DNA of 64,000 bases from Mangifera indica. Taxonomy: Eukaryota; Streptophyta; Magnoliopsida; Sapindales; Anacardiaceae. This document shows, piece by piece, positions 52,880-63,104 of the stretch (positions are counted from its first letter, which is position 1; every line of letters starts with the position of its first letter). The translations under genes were made by a program, and so were the position numbers. Under the pieces are notes generated by a model. That model did not search any database. It had not been told where the DNA came from and saw nothing but the letters and a program-made list of their open reading frames with translations. The stretch lies in NCBI RefSeq assembly GCF_011075055.1, contig NC_058144.1, positions 17,579,307 through 17,643,306 of the forward strand. Reading direction: 5' to 3'.

Positions 52880-54125
52880 AACAAATATTAAATATAGGGA
52901 CAATTTTAATTTTGTCCTAAAACGTAGGATTTATTTTTAGGGACAGTTTTAATTTCGTCCTAGAATATTCCTTTTAGGGAAAAAATCTTAATTTGGTTCC
53001 CAAAAACGTAGGATTTACGTTTAGTCGTCCTAAAATGTGTTTTTTAGAGACAATTTTATTTTTATCCCAGAATGATAATTTTAGGGGATGAAATTAAAAT
53101 TTTGTCCCCAAAAATGTACGATTTACTTTTAAGGACAATTTTAATTTGCCAAACGACTATTTCCCACCCAAAGTATGCGCTTTTGTCAAGTTTCCCCCCA
53201 TTAACTTTGAAAATATCATTTACCCACCTATGAGTTGTTAAATTTAACGGAACCCTAACCCTTGAAAAATTTATCTTTTTTTTCCCCCTAAAATTTTAAA
53301 AACTAACAATTTTTCCCAACCTAAGTTTTAAAAAATAGCGTTTTCCCCCTTAGGGTTTTCAATTTTTCAGAGTTAGTTTTCCGACGCCGTTTCTTTCTCT
53401 CCGATGACCTCCAGGCGACTCCTCTTACTCTTCGGCATGACCTCCTTCCAACGATTATGTTAGACACGATCGTCGAGTCATCTTCGTTGAGACGAAGACG
53501 AGGTCTTCGTCGACGACGAAAACACCTCGTCGACGAAGACAAGTCATCTTCGTCAACGATAGTTTCTAGGACAACAGCCAGAAGGAGGCCACACTAGAGA
53601 GGAAGAGGAGTGGCCTGGAGGTGACCAGAGAGGAAGAAACGGCGCTGAAAACTAACTCAGAAAATTGAAAACCCTAGGGGGGAATATGTAGTTTTTTAAA
53701 ACTTGGGTTGGGGGAAATTGTTAGTTTTTTGGGTTTATGGGGGAAAATAAAATCAAATTTAAGTTTATTTTTAATAATACAGACAAAATGACGATTTTAC
53801 CCTTAAAATCAAATTTAAGTTTATTTTTAATGTTAACTAGCCCCAGTGGGTAAATGGTATTTCCAAAGTTAATAGGGGGAAACTTGACAAAAGTGCATAC
53901 TTTGGGTGGGAAATAGTTGTTTGGCCATTTTAATTTCGTCCTAGAATGTTACTTTTAGGTACAAAATTTAATTTAGTCCCTAAAAACATAGGATTTATTT
54001 TTATAGTCAATTCTGATTTCGTCCTAGAATGTCATTTTTAGGGACAATTTTATTTTTCTCCCAAAATGATAATTTTATGGGACAAAATTTTAATTTCGTC
54101 CCAAAAAACGTAGGATTTATTTTTA
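52880..54125. repeat. CACTA left subterminal repeats
   Basis: Repeats of 'ttttaatttcgtcctagaat' and 'aaaacgtaggatttattttt' recur at about 52905-53135 and 53930-54125, interrupted by the foldback element. Such short subterminal motifs are transposase-binding sites in CACTA elements. Confidence 0.8.
53148..53926. mobile_element. 779-bp foldback (hairpin) MITE inside the CACTA
   Basis: The two halves are inverted copies: left 'ccaaacgactatttcccacc' and on the opposite strand of the right end 'ccaaacaactatttcccacc', continuing for ~390 bp ('caagtttccccccattaact' against 'caagtttccccctattaact'; 'ggcgactcctctt' against 'ggccactcctctt'). ATTTTAATTT occurs at both sides (53138-53147 and 53927-53936), a 10-bp duplication fitting a MULE-type MITE. 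The centre (53455-53560) is rich in CGTCGACGAAGAC-type repeats. Confidence 0.88.
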
Positions 54126-54289
54126 TTCTCAAATCCCTGAAATAAAAAAATTGATAATCAGAAGAAAAGTAGGAAAATAAGAGCTTTTTCTCTTACAAAA
54201 GTAAGCAACATCATTTCTGTCAATTTAGTCACAATAGATCAGTAAATAATAACAACCTCCACTCTATTGAAACCAAAAAAAATTAAAAA

Positions 54290-54420
54290 AAAAGTTTAGA
54301 ACGACATCGTTTAGTGCTTTCTTTATTTCTATCACTCAGTTTTGAGTTATTTTACCTAGTGTTTCTTCTCAAAGAATCCTCTCCAATCTCTCGTATTTTT
54401 TCATTAGCCCCCTTTAAGGT
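54290..54420 (+). promoter_or_regulatory. Possible 5' leader of the residual CACTA gene
   Basis: A C/T-rich stretch ('cttctcaaagaatcctctcc', 'aatctctcgtattttttc') ends with 'ctttaaggtactc', which could be an exon-1 donor. Its placement upstream of the exons at 55170 and 55393 suggests the start of a transcript. Weak evidence. Confidence 0.3.
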
Positions 54421-55165
54421 ACTCTTTTGATCTCTGTTCAAATATCTACGTCTCTTTAGCTTCTCTAAGATTTGTTGTATGCACATTTATATATATTTAT
54501 GTATATGATTGAATGTTCTGTTTCGATGCTTAAATTATGCATAATTCTCATTTTTGCGGAGATATTGTTTTGTTTCAAGAAATTCTTTGCTCAATCTTAT
54601 TTTTCATAGACTGATTTTTTAATTCTTAATCATGTACAGAGGAATTTTGTTTTTTTTTCCTTGAATTTAACTAAGCTTTGGTTTTATGCAAAAAGCGAAA
54701 CAATATTTGCAAGACTGTCCCTGTATTACTTTTAATTTGTCTTTTCAATGTCTCATTATATGGTTAAAAAATATTATACATTCATTTGTTACTCTTGCTT
54801 TTGGTATGTATTAGAGAATGGTTACTATTTTTTTTTAGGCTCACCTCTTTTGGTGTTTATTCTTAAAGCATTTAAGGTATGAAACACTTGAATAGCTGCA
54901 TTTTTGCTTACTGCTGAATTGGTACTTTTATGAGACTTTTTGTGGTTGTAATATGTTTACTTAATCTTTGTTTCTGTTTTCATTTTCTATCATTCTTTTT
55001 TATTTGGATGTCAGTTTATAGGATATAAGCATCATTTTTACATTCTGATATGCCTTTTGTAGTGGTCTGCCTAAGTACTTTGAATAACCTTTATTAGTTT
55101 AATATAAACATATATATAAATCAAATTTGAAATCATATTGTGACCAATTTGGATGTGCATGAAAT

Positions 55166-55680
55166 AAGGAGGAGAAAGAACTAAATGGGGAGGAATGTGA
55201 TCGAATTAGCTTTTTTAAATTCACTCATTTCAAGGATGGAAAGGGTTGGATAACTTCTAAAGCTGAGGTAAAATATGTAAGTGAAATAAATGAGTATTCA
55301 ACTAAATGTAAATAACAATGTTTGATTTTAGTTATTGTGGCTTACGTTATTTCATATAATTTGATGTTTACATTGAATTTCTTAAAATGTAGAATGAAAT
55401 GATAGAGTTGAAGGAAAAAAGTTCATCAAATGGAAAACCATTAACTACAGATGAAATTTGTGATGAAGTGCTTAGAACTCAGTCGGGCTATATTAAAAGA
55501 CTTGGGTATGGGCTAAAGCCTAAGAAGAAAACAAGACCAGATCTTCAAATTAAGAGACTTGTTGATGCTCTTAAAGAATCTAAACATAGGTTTAAAGAAT
55601 CAGAGGAAAGAAATATCAAATATCAAGAGAAGGTAGATGAACTTACAGTTCGCTTAAAACAACAAGAAAAAATGTTATAG
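55166..55680 (+). pseudogene. CACTA En/Spm transposase-like C-terminal exons (Transposase_24 type)
   Basis: A first exon, about 55166-55267, reads 'EECDRISFFKFTHFKDGKGW' and ends at a GTAAAA donor. The second starts after 'aaaatgtag' at 55393 with 'NEMIELKEKSSSNGKPLTTD' then 'EICDEVLRTQSGYIKRLGYG', and closes with a coiled-coil rich in Lys/Glu ('ESKHRFKESEERNIKYQEKV') at the stop 55678-55680. The sequence 'THFxxxKGW...AE...MxELK....DEICxxVL...SGYxxGLG' is the end of plant Ptta/En/Spm transposase ORFs. The frame is open, but the upstream parts and the main transposase are missing. It is not a separate host gene in my view. Confidence 0.7.
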
Positions 55681-56569
55681 ATGTTGTTAGCTGTTGGATA
55701 TCATCCACATACTTCTTTAAGGTAAAAATCAAAAGTAATTTGTATTTGATGCAACCCATATCATTATATCAAATGTTCTAGATACTAAAATTCTAATGCA
55801 CAACAATATATTATTCTTGATGCTATTACAAAATATCTGGAAATTTGAGTTCACATTCTTTTGATACTCACTGGAAATGCGTTTTGCTAAAATTAGAATG
55901 GATGTGGTTCTATGGTTTCATTCTTTTGATATACACTGAATACAAGTTTTAATTATCTCACTGGCATATTATGTGACAAATCATTTATTATGTTCTTCCT
56001 GCTAGTATGAAATATGAAAAATCTCTAACTGTCTAAGTTATCTTTACTTAATATAGAGTATATTCTAGTTTCCTAAACTTTTGTATTCATTGAAAGAGGA
56101 TACATGACTAAATAGGCCATACAACTCACTGTAAGAACATGGAAAGTGTATATATACTTAAGCCTGGAATAGGAGGAAGGGCTCCTAGAAAATGCTTGAT
56201 AAATTTTGATTAATTTGATGCATTGATTTCATATGGATTTGATTATTTATTTGCTTGGTATAATGCTTCCAGATTTTGGATGATAATGAAAATGTTATAT
56301 GTTCAAAAAAAGGTCTAGGCTTACAGTTATCATGAATTTATTATATTTTTAGTCTAAGGTGCATTATATGTACATGTGCGATACGATATTCATAAGTTGA
56401 ATTTTTGTGGCATGAATATGATTAGACCTCTAAATTCAAGAAACATTTGCCCTGTAATTGACCTTTTGAACTTTAAATATAGCACAATCCCTTTGTTGAT
56501 AGAATGGAACATTTTAGTTTAATATAATCCATTGGGAACCCTTTGAACATTTTCATCTAAATTCAAGGA

Positions 56570-56965
56570 ATTTTTTATTTTCGATTCACAACACAATTAA
56601 GGACATAAAAAATTGCCTTCAATTCACTACTTAATCAAGGACCATAAAAATTTGTCCCTAATTTATTATACAATCAAGGACCAAAAAAAAATTGTCCTCA
56701 ATTTGTTACGCAATTAAAGACAAAAGATTTTGTCTCTAATTCATATATAATTAAGGACAAAAAATTTTGTCCTTAATTATTACACATTTAAGGACGAAAA
56801 AATTATCCCTAATTCAATGTATAATCAAGGATGAAAATTTTGTCTCTAATTCATTATATATTCAAGGACAAAAAAATTGTTTTTAATTCATTACACAATT
56901 AAGGACGAAAATTTTTATCTCTAAATATGATCTTTTTGTGATGAAATAGAGTTATTTGGGATGAA
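56570..56965. repeat. ~38-bp palindromic subterminal repeats at CACTA right end
   Basis: About ten units with the pattern 'attcattacacaattaagga' plus 'caaaaaattttgtcc' occur at spacings of 36-40 bp. Units are partly self-complementary ('aaggacaaaaaattttgtcc' followed by 'ttaa'). Confidence 0.85.
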
Positions 56966-57206
56966 ATCTATTTTATTTATAGACAAAATATTTTGTCCTA
57001 AAATGTGTATCCCTTTATGACAAAACACAATTTCGTCCACAATGACTAGTCATTAAAGACAATCTTATTCTTTGTAGGCATTATCAATTGCTAATGCACA
57101 TTTTTTGACGATTTGATCTTTTGTCCCAAAAGACTTTTTTAGACAAAATTTTGATTTTTTGGGACAAAATTTTTTGTCTTTAAATTGAACATTTGTTGTA
57201 GTGACT

Positions 57207-58598
57207 CCTACTTAAACTAGAGTCATTCGTTGTTGTATCTCATACTCATTTTTTAAGATGATGGTATAACTGCTTCAATGTCATCATCTTAGTCAGTCGG
57301 TTAGCAAAATTTTCTTTTAATGGTATCTTTTATATTAGTATCTCTTAAGTTGCAATGAATTCTCTCAAAATGTGATATATTCACTAAATGTTTAAACTTT
57401 GAATACGCCTTTGGTTCCTTTGCATATGCAATAGCACTAGTATTTTCATAAAACAGGGTAATTGAATAAGCCATGTTTGAAACCACACCAAGTTCAGATA
57501 CAAACTTGTGCACCAATATAACCTTTTTTGTTGCTTTTGAAGCAGCAATATATTTAGTCTCTATAATGGAATCAGTTGTGATAGATTGTTTGGAACTTTT
57601 TCAACTAATCGCAACCTTATTACAAATAAAAATGAACCTTGATGTAGACTTTCTATCATCAATGCTCAACTGGAAATCAAAAAATGTTTAACTCTAAACA
57701 TCCATAACTCAGAATTAGATCCTTAGTTCTTCTTAAGCACTTAAGGATTGATTTTACAGTTAACCAATGTTTTTCCCCTAGATTAGCCTAATATATGCTT
57801 GTAACACTTACGTCGTATGTTATATCAAGTCTTGTACATAGCATTATGTATATAAGTCTACTTGAAACTAAAACATAAGACACATTACATATCTATTGTT
57901 GTTTTTCATTGGTTTTTAGACCTATATCTTTAGAAAGATGAAAACATAAGACACATCTTTAGAAAGATGAAGTTTTTTTTTTGTAAGTTTTCCATTTTAA
58001 ACCTTTTCAACAATTTTTCTATATAAAATTTTTGGGATAATCCAATTATCCTTTTCATTCGATCTTTATAGATACAAACTCCAAGAACGTATGTAGCATC
58101 TCCCAAATCTTTCATTAAGAAGGTTTTAGATAACCGGATCTTAACCTTATTCATTATGCCAATATCATTATCTATCAAAAGTATGCCATTTACATATGAT
58201 ATGATGAATGAAATTGCATGATCCTTAACCCATTTGTAAACAAAGGGTTTATCCGGATTCTTTATGAAACTAAATGATTTGATTGTTTCATTAAATTGGA
58301 TGTTTCAACTCATTGAAACTTGCTTATCCATAAATTGATCGATACAACTTGCATGCCTTATGTCTTTTCGCAGCGGATACAGAACCTATCAGTTGTTTCA
58401 TATATATGTTTTCCTCAATGAATTCACTGAGGAATGTTGTTTTGACATTCATTTGTCAAATTTCATAATCATGGTATGCAACAATGGTTAGCATTATGTG
58501 GATGGATTTAATCATAACTATGGGCGAATAAGTTTCCTTATAATTCAACCCTTGCTTTTGAGTATAACTTTTTGCTACCAGCTAAGATTTATAGGTCT
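57207..58598 (-). pseudogene. Ty1/copia RT and RNase H remnant
   Basis: Minus strand from 58598: 'LVAKSYTQKQGLNYKETYSP', 'VMIKSIHIMLTIVAYHDYEI', 'MNVKTTFLSEFIEENIYM', 'KACKLYRSIYG', then the catalytic box as 'SYVNGILLIDNDIG' (YVDD replaced by YVNG). 57930-58178 gives 'KTFLMKDLGDATYVLGVCIY' and 'IGLSQKFYIEKLLKRF'. RNase H pieces (57301-57516) include 'MVHKFVSELGVV', 'LFYENTSAIAYAKEP' and 'FKHLVNISHFERI'. It is cut at 58598 by the Tekay-B LTR in the middle of the 'ETYKARLVAK' block, and at 57207 by the CACTA. Confidence 0.9.
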
Positions 58599-60815
58599 TG
58601 TAACATCCATAAGTATGCTTGAGGTTATTTTGATCTTTTTAGTATTTTTTCTCATATGAGATTGTACTTGAGGAGCTATTATGTGATTTGTGGCATACAC
58701 TAACGTGTATGAGAGGCTACATGCTCTTGTATGATGTGGCAAAAATGACAAAATGGTCTTTTTCATATCATATAATTTGGTCAAATTTGGCCAGAATACA
58801 TGCTTATGTAAGCAGGGTACACAACCATGTCTAGTCACAAATTTTGTATTATGGGATAAGAGTATGTTTTGCGAGAATCATGCAACGTGGTTTTAATGTT
58901 TCATGACTAGTGTACATGCCCGTGTGATTAATATACACGTCCGTATATGTTTGTTTAATTTGAAAATAAAAACTGTCACAAAATATGCAACACTCTTTTT
59001 TGTCTAAAATCCTTTTAGCCGAACAAGAGAGAAGAAATGATTGAAGAGTACTAAGGTCAAGTCTTGCTAGGAAAAAAACTTTTGGGAATCGTTCAGACCA
59101 TGGGAAGACAATTATCATCATTTTTATCAAGGTAAGTAGTACGGTTTGATGTGATTTCTTTGTATTAAATTGCTTTCGAAACTTTCGAATTAAATGTGTG
59201 CATGATGTTTGATTGCCTAGGATAATTATATGTATGTGTCGAAAATTGATGTTTAGATTAATTGAGTTCTCATGGTTACTGTTCAATTTATAATTTAGAA
59301 TTGCTAGATCTTGGTTAAGTGTTTATTCTCTTTTGTATGGGTTGTTTAAATTCTTATAATGGTTTGCTGGGGTTGATAAAAGGTTGGAATTTTGCCTATG
59401 TTTGTATGTGATGAAATGTGCTTGTGAAAGGTAGTGTAAGATGGGATATGAATATGAGGTATGTATTGTGCCAATTTATGGGTGTAAGGTGGAATAGGGA
59501 TATGTGGCAAAGTGTTAGCTATGAAATATATTTTCTTAGAAGTGTTTTTAATTGTTCGTTGGGGCCTAAAAAATAGCAAAAAATTAGATTTGAAATTTTG
59601 GAAATTTTGAAATTCTAGTGGCACATGCCCATATCTTTAGGGAAATTCAACCATGTAGAGTGAATATATAGGAGTGTAGAATTAGGAATGGACACACGCC
59701 TGTGTGATGTGGGACACATGGTTGGGTGCCTTGTACCAAGGATACACTCTCGTTGGCTTAGGGCGAAAGTCGTGTAGATTGGGTAATACATGCTTGTGTT
59801 TAAAGGATACACACCCATGTAGATTTAGGAAAATTTGGAAATGTAAACACTTGAAATTGATAAATAATGTATGAAGTTTTGCTATGAATACATGGGGTAC
59901 AAAAATAACAAATTTACCCCTATAAGGGATTTTGATGAAAGAAAGCCAATGATAAGACCTTAATGAGCATTAGTGGTGATGGAAATCAATAAAGGTGTGC
60001 TGGACTATGTGGAAAATGACACGTACCTAACTAGATCATGTTTAGATAAAAAACTTGGATACAATGTACATTAATGCTACAAGCTACCAAACTATGTGTA
60101 AAATGGTCATGAAAGCAATAGGGCTAATAAATCTATGTGATTCTGTGCCGACAATATGCATCGTAGCATTTGGGATGCTTATGCAAAAATGGAAGAATGA
60201 CATTTGGGATGTTATAAGCTTTCACATGACGTTTGGGATATTATTGTATATCATAAGAGTTAGTCATTCGGGATGACAACTTGTTATATGAGTAAGGGCA
60301 TTAAGTGATAAGATAATCTGAATAGACATCTGGGATGTTGGGAATACATTTGTGGATTTTCATAGGATGAAAGTAACATTACTTCATATATTACTTTTGC
60401 TACTTACTGAGTGTAAATTCACTTACATGTTTACAATGTGATTTTACAAGTAGGGTTCCAGAGCAGCGAGATGATAGTAGGGAGACTAGTTATATGACTT
60501 TTTATCATGCATGAGGGCAGACAGCTTAGATGTCTTTATTTATGAATTGTTTATCATATTCTTATGAATTCTTTTACATGTATTGATGCACTTGGGTTTA
60601 ACAAATAGTTGTTTTACATTGATTTGTATGGTTTCACATATGTTATCCAGATAGTGTTTGAATCATTATAATACATATTTAGTACATTTTTTGGATTGTG
60701 GGTCTGATTTCAATGTAATTCATTTAATAACTATGCATACGATAGAAATCTGATAGGCCATATCTCTTAGGGTGCATATTCTGAATAAAAGAAAGTACCC
60801 AAAGAAGGGTGTACA
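58599..60815 (+). mobile_element. Tekay-B 5' LTR (2217 bp)
   Basis: It runs TGTAACATCCATAAGTATGC to GGGTGTACA. Inside, in order, are the 'cacgcctgtgtgatgtggg' motifs, 'ttacccctataagggatttt', 'gtgctggactatgtggaaaa', 'tttgggatgctta' repeats, 'cttactgagtgtaaattcac' and 'gtagggttccagagcagcga'. The length and ends resemble the Tekay-A LTR. It is the most complete copy of the family in the window. Confidence 0.85.
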
Positions 60816-60817
60816 TT

Positions 60818-60833
60818 TATGGTATTAGAACAT
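60818..60833 (+). other. Primer binding site of Tekay-B
   Basis: TATGGTATTAGAACATG follows the LTR; the core TGGTATTAGAAC differs at two or three positions from TGGTATCAGAGC. Confidence 0.8.
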
Positions 60834-61289
60834 GATTTTGGGAACCCTACAAGTGATTCATACATGCATAATCATCCAAAGCCCCTTATGCAATGCCAAT
60901 ATCTCTTGTCTGCTATCTATTTTTAGTATAGTTATGACCTATAATTAAATAGTATTATATACAGTTGAGGTTGTGTGCTTGATTACAATATGAGGAGATC
61001 CAAAAGGTTGATAAGTAATGATGAGATTGATGAGATTCAATTCTAGAAAATAGCTAAGATATAACTTAAAGACTTATGCCAAGTGCAACTACAATATCCC
61101 ACGTGGATGATGAGTAGATAATGAGGATCGTACAAAAAGTCCTCTAAGATAATCATGACACCTTTTAGAGTGTGAGTTATCTTATGTCAGCACCACTATT
61201 GGCTAAGTAGCATCTCTTGCATATGATATATTGCCTTGACAAGAGTTAGTGGGTGAGGGCTTGTAAAGATAGGAGGTAATAGGGGTTGG

Positions 61290-62190
61290 ATTCACCATAT
61301 TTATAACCTAGCAAGTAGGCACCAGCCCTCGAAGTTTCATAGGATAGACAAAGATGTTGTATCAGTAGATGATTGGTTAGAAGCTGTAGAGGATTTCATG
61401 GAGTTGTTTGAGATGTCGAATTAAGAAAAGATCTGATATGCCAATTGTCTGACAAGGGTTGATGCCAAGGTCTAATGAAGCCCAACAAACTGATACTATG
61501 ACATGGACCAACTTCAAAAAGGCCTTTAAGAGGGATTATCTAGGAGTTGATGTACAATATGTCAAGGTAGATGAGTACCTCAGGTTGAGACAAGAAGATA
61601 TGACAGTCAAGGAGTTCTTTAACAAGTTAAACTTTTTAGCCTGATACACCTTAGGTGTGGCCAGTATTAATAAGGGGAAGATAAAGATATTTATCAACGA
61701 GCTTAGAGTTGACATCGCTTAGGATGTACTGACAAGAGATAACCTTACAAGATCTTATACTAAGGTAGTAAGTAAAATACAGTGATCAAAGGCCATGAAA
61801 TTAAGAATGGCTAGGGAGAGAGGATAAAGGTATAGATCCGTTCCACCAACTTAGAGTCATGACCTATACGACCTTAAGGGTAGCCTTTATGGGAAATAGT
61901 CATGATAGGTATGACATTAAGAGCAGTAGAGATAGTGGGGTAAAAAGGGTTTCCAGTTTTGAGGTTACAAAAAAGTTAGAAGAGTAAGAAGCCCAGGTAT
62001 AAAGAGTAACCTAGGCAAGAGGAGATCCCTGTATATTGGAGATGTGGTCGTAGAGACACCAGTGAGTGTGTAACTACTCAAAGGATTTGTTTCAGATGTA
62101 GAAAACTAAAACACTTCGCTTTGGAAGTGTACTACAATAGCACTGGCCCTAATAGAATAGATAACCAGAGGAAGAGGAAAAGCTAGGGTT
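61290..62190 (+). pseudogene. Tekay-B gag
   Basis: Reading frames with stops: 'SVDDWLEAVEDFMELFEMSN' (about 61360-61420), 'TDTMTWTNFKKAFKRDYLGV' (61490-61560), 'DEYLRLRQEDMTVKEFFNKL' ending at a stop near 61642, then 'KIKIFINELRVDIA'. Two CCHC-like clusters occur near 62035-62130: 'WRCGRRDTSEC' and 'CFRCRKLKHFALE'. The 'MTVKEFF' block matches the minus-strand gag at 43744-43959. Confidence 0.85.
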
Positions 62191-62249
62191 TATGTAGTGA
62201 CCTAAACTTAGGCTAAGGCTAACTCATCTATTGTGACTAGTAAGCTAAT

Positions 62250-62620
62250 TTTTCACTCTTAGCCTTTATACACATTGATAGATTTTGGTGCTTTATCGCT
62301 CGAGCGATTATGGAAAGGTAAGGGTTAAAACTTACCACAATGTCTGACATTAGTGTAAAGATGTCAGATGAAGGTAAAATTCAAAGTAACAGATATAATC
62401 AGTTGAGACAATATTCTTGAGAGGTCAAGAGATGATGGTGGACTTGATAGTATTTAACATGTCGGACTTCAATATAATATTAGGCATGGATTTCTTGAGC
62501 CACTGTGGAGTTAAGATAAACTGTAAAAGAAAAAAGTTCAGTTCTAGTTGGAAAATGGTGAAGAATTCTAATTTGGTGAAATTTGAGTATTACCTAAAAG
62601 CCAGGAAAATGTTAACGAAA
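62250..62620 (+). pseudogene. Tekay-B protease
   Basis: The active-site region reads 'LIDFGALS' near 62276 (DSGA replaced by DFGA). The later landmark 'VDLIVFNMSDFNIILGMDFL' lies in the open frame 62417-62851, followed by 'CGVKINCKRKK'. The frame is broken between the two. Confidence 0.8.
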
Positions 62621-63104
62621 GGGTGCTCAACGTACCTAGCTCATATGGTAAACAAGCCAGAGAAGACCATATTTAGTTTGCAATCCACCTTGATAGTGTA
62701 TGAGTTTTTTTATGTGTTCCTAGATGAGTTGCTTGGATTAGCACCAAAAATAGAGGTAGAGTTTAGTATAGAGTTGGCTCCAAGGGCAACACCTATTTCT
62801 AAGGCCCCATATAAGATAACACTAGTTGAGTTTCAGGAGTTGAAGAAATAGTTGCAGGAACTATTAGATAATGGATTTATACAGTCGAGTCATTCGTCGT
62901 AAGGCGTACCAATTCTTTGATAGGTTGATGAGTATGTGTATTGATTATAGGGAGTTGAACAAGGTCATCATCAAGAACAAGTATCCACTGCTACGAATTA
63001 ATGCTTTATTTTATTAGCTAAAAGGTGCTTCAGTAATTTCAAAGATTGATTTGAGGTTAGAGCATTATCAAGTCAAGGTAGCCGAGAATATTATTATTAA
63101 GTGC
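62621..63104 (+). pseudogene. Tekay-B reverse transcriptase, N-terminal part
   Basis: The frame continues with 'RKMLTKGCSTYLAHMVNKPE', 'LGLAPKIEVEFSIELAPRAT', 'PISKAPYKITLVEFQELKK' then a stop, '[16 protein letters not shown]', '[20 protein letters not shown]' and 'ISKIDLRLEHYQVKV'. It ends at 63104, before the catalytic YIDD region, where a foreign LTR begins. Confidence 0.88.

Larger units (their letters stand above)
52874..57203 (+). mobile_element. Deleted CACTA (En/Spm) transposon, 4.33 kb
   Basis: The right end, read on the minus strand, is CACTACAACAAATGTTCAAT; the left end is TACTACAACAAATATTAAAT (first C changed). The 3-bp target ACT lies at 52871-52873 and 57204-57206. Both ends have many subterminal 'gggacaattttaatttcgtc' or 'aaggacaaaaaattttgtcc' motifs. 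The interior keeps an exon pair resembling the C-terminal En/Spm ORF, but no main transposase domain, so the element is non-autonomous. A foldback element sits at 53148-53926. Confidence 0.93.

Noticed and set aside
52586..52891. 101-codon plus-strand frame (Tyr/Ile-rich)
   Set aside because: It ends across the CACTA left boundary and target duplication; AT-rich composition explains its length.
53321..53542. Arg-rich open frame in the foldback element
   Set aside because: It lies in the hairpin arm and loop, with composition set by GACGA repeats; no domain.
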